Positions 61,210 through 64,000 of a stretch of 64,000 bases of DNA are shown here, one piece after another (positions within the stretch are counted from its first letter, which is position 1; the number at the start of each line of letters is the position of its first letter). Under the pieces are notes generated by a model. It was not told the origin of the DNA. It saw nothing but the letters and a program-made list of their open reading frames with translations, and did no database searches. A program made the position numbers and the translations under genes. The stretch covers positions 1,798,001-1,862,000 of the forward strand of contig OZ199840.1 in the NCBI GenBank assembly GCA_964304625.1, read 5' to 3'. This DNA is from Kudoa neothunni. Its lineage: Eukaryota > Cnidaria.

Positions 61210-62091
61210 ATGAGCACCGTTCAGGAATCGGAAGTAAACTCTTACAATTACTCAGCTTATGTGAATGAAATGACTAAATTTGCATAGTTAACGTTAACCG
61301 ACAGAGCAAAGAGAGATCTATTATCTAATTTAGAGACGTATTATAGAAAATTAAGCCCAAATTCTCCACAAGTAGTTATATAGAGCAGATCTAATTTCTA
61401 TGCCCGTAGCTTCAATCTATCGCGGAAATTTTTCGTGATATAGACGTATTGCCTCAAATGTATCCCAAAATGAATGTTTTTATCGCATATTATGCAAATT
61501 GTACTAAAGATCTTGGTATTTGTATTGAGTTCTTTATTCTATTCAAAATTATCTATAGTCAATAACTTTTATGATGAGCGGGAGAGACCTTTTATGTGCG
61601 TTGTAACAATTTTGAATGTTGATAACACATCTCATTACAATTAGATGATTGAATATATAGGTTGCAGGACTGCTTTAACAAAAATTAATTCTTCTGATTT
61701 GAATTTAAAATATTGAAAGGGTTTTTCGTTATACCTTTTTGCAGATAGATGAAAGTTGTATACATAGGGCGGAGGATAAATGTGGAGCGACACCAGATGA
61801 TGTAATGTTTCCTTCCTATACATCGACTAATGATATGATGGTTTTTTATGATACATCGTCCGATCAAACTGTTCCTTATTACAATCTCAATCCAACCATA
61901 CGTATAATCTACCTTGTTCGGCAATTGTAATATTATTATTCTAATATCATTTTATAGTTGAGATATTCAAACATACTACAAGCAAGCCAACAAATGAAAA
62001 CAATATTTTAACCCAATATTCTCCACTTTATAAGAAATCTAAAGCAAGAACCACCGTTGTTACTTTCGAATTCAATCGAAATCGAAATTAG
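61210..62091 (+). CDS. Unrecognised compact six-exon gene, about 196 aa
   Basis: Exons 61210-61260, 61288-61371, 61410-61515, 61559-61617, 61745-61901 and 61958-62091 join in phase to one protein ending at TAG. Introns are 27, 38, 43, 127 and 56 nt, all GT-AG. The 27-nt first intron and the fourth junction are the least certain. The protein begins MSTVQESEVNSYNYSAY, then a helical part (LTDRAKRDLLSNLETYYRKL, IAEIFRDIDVLPQMYPKMNV, FIAYYANCTKDL). A Cys-containing part (DESCIHRAEDKCGATPDDVM) and a tail rich in K, N and T (NENNILTQYSPLYKKSKA, TTVVTFEFNRNRN) follow. No signal peptide or membrane helix. I do not recognise the family. That five junctions close in phase is strong evidence that the gene is real. 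Confidence 0.6.
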
Positions 62092-64000
62092 TTCATCATT
62101 TGATACGTTGGAAATTCGTCTGAAATGTATCTACTCCTTTCGGTCGAATTATTAGTAGAATTGATAATTGTTTGGGCAGCATCTAATTATTTCTTTCCTG
62201 ATTTTTTATCAATAATTTAATAATAATTTGTAAGAAAATTTCATTACAATTTTTCTACTTTGGATTAAATGAATATAAAGTGATTAAGATTTAATGTTTG
62301 ACTTACTCATAAAAAAATTTTAGCGCTTATTATTATACAAAGAGGCATAAAAAATATAAATTTGATATAATTTGTAGTCAATTAACATTTAATAATGTAT
62401 TTAATGTTGAATTCTCCCCAAAACTAAATTTTAATTGCAGGTCCTGTTTTTAAGCCAAAACATATAATTTTGAATATGCTTTAAGAATCTTAAATCTTTC
62501 AGTCCAGAAAATCATGTAATAGGAACATATTTTTTTAAGCACAGAGTAATATTCGGTTTTATGATAATAAAAATTTAGTTCAAAATTTCGAGAATACTCA
62601 ATGAGAAACACCATGAATTTAAATTTTAAAAGTTGCCATATGGCGACATTCGGAGATACCTAATTCCAAATTCCTGTAAGGCTCATTTTTCTGTAGAAAA
62701 AGCACTCCTTTATTTTATAACATATATACATTTAATAAATTTCACAATAAAGCAAGAAATATATAACTTTATACGTTTATTTTGGATTAAAATTTAATTT
62801 GATATTTCAGTATAGATGAACATAACATTTCGTGCATATAGTTTTAGGGTTTACTCCACAGAACTTGCATCAACCGTTCGTTTCTACATACTAGGCGGGG
62901 CGAGATATCTATATACATATTCTATATATATATATAAAGCTTAAGTATTAGTGTGTGTGTGTGTGTGTGTGTCAGCAAGTACACATGTGTGTCAAAATTT
63001 GTTCTTTATCGAAAGACGTTTACGAAATTTTTTAAAACTCACAATGTTTCAAACAATCTTTAAATAATTTTCACACTAAAAAATATTCCCAAAATAGTTT
63101 AGAAAATGGTGATTTTGTCGATTCAAAGATTGTTTATCGGATTCCCTTAGTTTAACAATAAGATTAACACCTGTTTATGCCATGATAATGGTCAGTTGAG
63201 GTTAACTTTTCTCCTTATATGCTTTATCAAATTTAAATAAGCGATATCATCTGACTTTCTATATAAAAATGGTGCTTCAATTTGGATGTTTGTGCAAATA
63301 CACTCCTTATTTGTGGAGTTTTAACGTATATGACTTGATAAATATATTTTAAAGTTCTATCAATGGTTTAAAATATGAGAAAAATTCTATATTTACAATA
63401 TTAATAGCGAGTTGATAGTGAATGTTGTAGTCAGATACATTGATGTATTGTAATGCGAATATTGTGTCCGTAAATTTCGTTGAAATCGTCCGCTAAGTCT
63501 AACTTTCCGTGATTAAACTCAACGCAGATTGCTGTACTTTTATTTAACCCAGTTATTCAAATAGCTTATGTTGAAGTTGACCCGATTTGTGGCTGTTTAT
63601 GGGAAAAAATGCGTTAAGCTTTTGCCGGGTCAAGGGATATTAATTTGAGTAGTAGAAATTAATTTTCGTCTATTTTCTTCAAACTCTATATCTTTTTCTA
63701 TTTATTTGTCCCCCTTAAGCAGTAGTGCACGAACTTTCGGGGCTGGGTCAAAAATAACGTTTAGAGTAACATTTTAAAGGGATTTAAATTATTCGAAATT
63801 CAAACAAATACGACATTGACAATAAATTATTTAGCGTTCGTACTGGGTCACGAGATTTTTGAACGAACGCCAGGATTGATATTTTCCTTCACATAAATAA
63901 TCATAATTTAAATTTCGCTAATCCAAATCGTTGAAAGTATGTCACTGAAAATTTTTTAGTTATTTTGCATGGATAGTTTAGTTTGAAACTTCAATTTTTT
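62092..64000. other. Intergenic region with simple repeats
   Basis: No gene recognised. It contains short (AT) and (GT) repeats near 62.93-62.97 kb. A set of GGGTCA/TGACCC words between 63546 and 63851 is discussed as a finding. Confidence 0.5.
62951..62972. repeat. (GT)n microsatellite
   Basis: Eleven GT repeats. Confidence 0.95.

Noticed and set aside
61210-61290. Possible reassigned TAG codon in the 61.2 kb gene
   Set aside because: The in-frame TAGs are explained by GT-AG introns of 27 and 38 nt, and TAG serves as a stop in other genes here (KIF23, FN3-type).

Overview
The window is very AT-rich nuclear DNA of an animal. The firmest evidence for an animal is a set of multi-exon genes that read as RAPGEF2/6 (PDZ-GEF, all five domains in order), kinesin-6 KIF23/MKLP1, Mediator subunit MED14 and an XLF/NHEJ1-like repair factor, plus a Kunitz-domain protein. 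Introns follow GT-AG and many are extremely short (about 38-56 nt where both ends could be placed in phase). Proteins are divergent and compact. This suggests a fast-evolving, reduced animal genome, for example a parasitic lineage such as myxozoans, orthonectids or dicyemids. That choice is inference; the sequence does not settle it.

Layout. 1-456 (-) is the 5' part of a Kunitz protein cut by the window edge. 2824-3983 (+) is a two-exon, plant-WAT1-like DMT membrane transporter. 5645-13697 (-) is RAPGEF2/6, with a 3.2 kb intron splitting the PDZ domain. 13.7-20.4 kb is gene-poor and holds a decayed pogo/Tigger transposase and a TTAA-flanked MITE. 20.4-21.5 kb has a small unknown (+) gene tail-to-tail with the XLF-like (-) gene. 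23.55-25.55 kb (+) is a multi-exon type I membrane protein of no recognised family. 26.3-29.5 kb is an island of DNA transposons (an internally deleted piggyBac and a hAT-type element with a GC-rich block). 29787-34372 (-) is MED14. 34.9-35.2 kb has a small unknown ORF, and 36.2-36.8 kb a hAT fragment. 37358 to about 40362 (-) is a cell-surface protein with repeated FN3-like domains and a C-terminal membrane anchor. 41.6-44.4 kb holds broken coding-like sequence. 46415-52877 (+) is KIF23, whose 2.8 kb intron carries a minisatellite and two MITE-like elements. 54.06-58.68 kb is a nest of transposons: a pogo-like outer element holding a hAT element and a piggyBac with TTAA ends. 61210-62091 (+) is a compact six-exon gene of unknown function. 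The rest is AT-rich intergenic sequence.

How the genes relate: there is no operon-like logic. MED14 (transcription), RAPGEF (Rap signalling), KIF23 (cytokinesis) and XLF-like (end joining) are ordinary housekeeping functions. The Kunitz, FN3-type and type I membrane proteins form a second class of secreted or surface proteins with lineage-specific sequence. The transposons are all DNA elements (piggyBac, pogo/Tigger, hAT and their MITEs). I recognised no LTR or virus-derived element.
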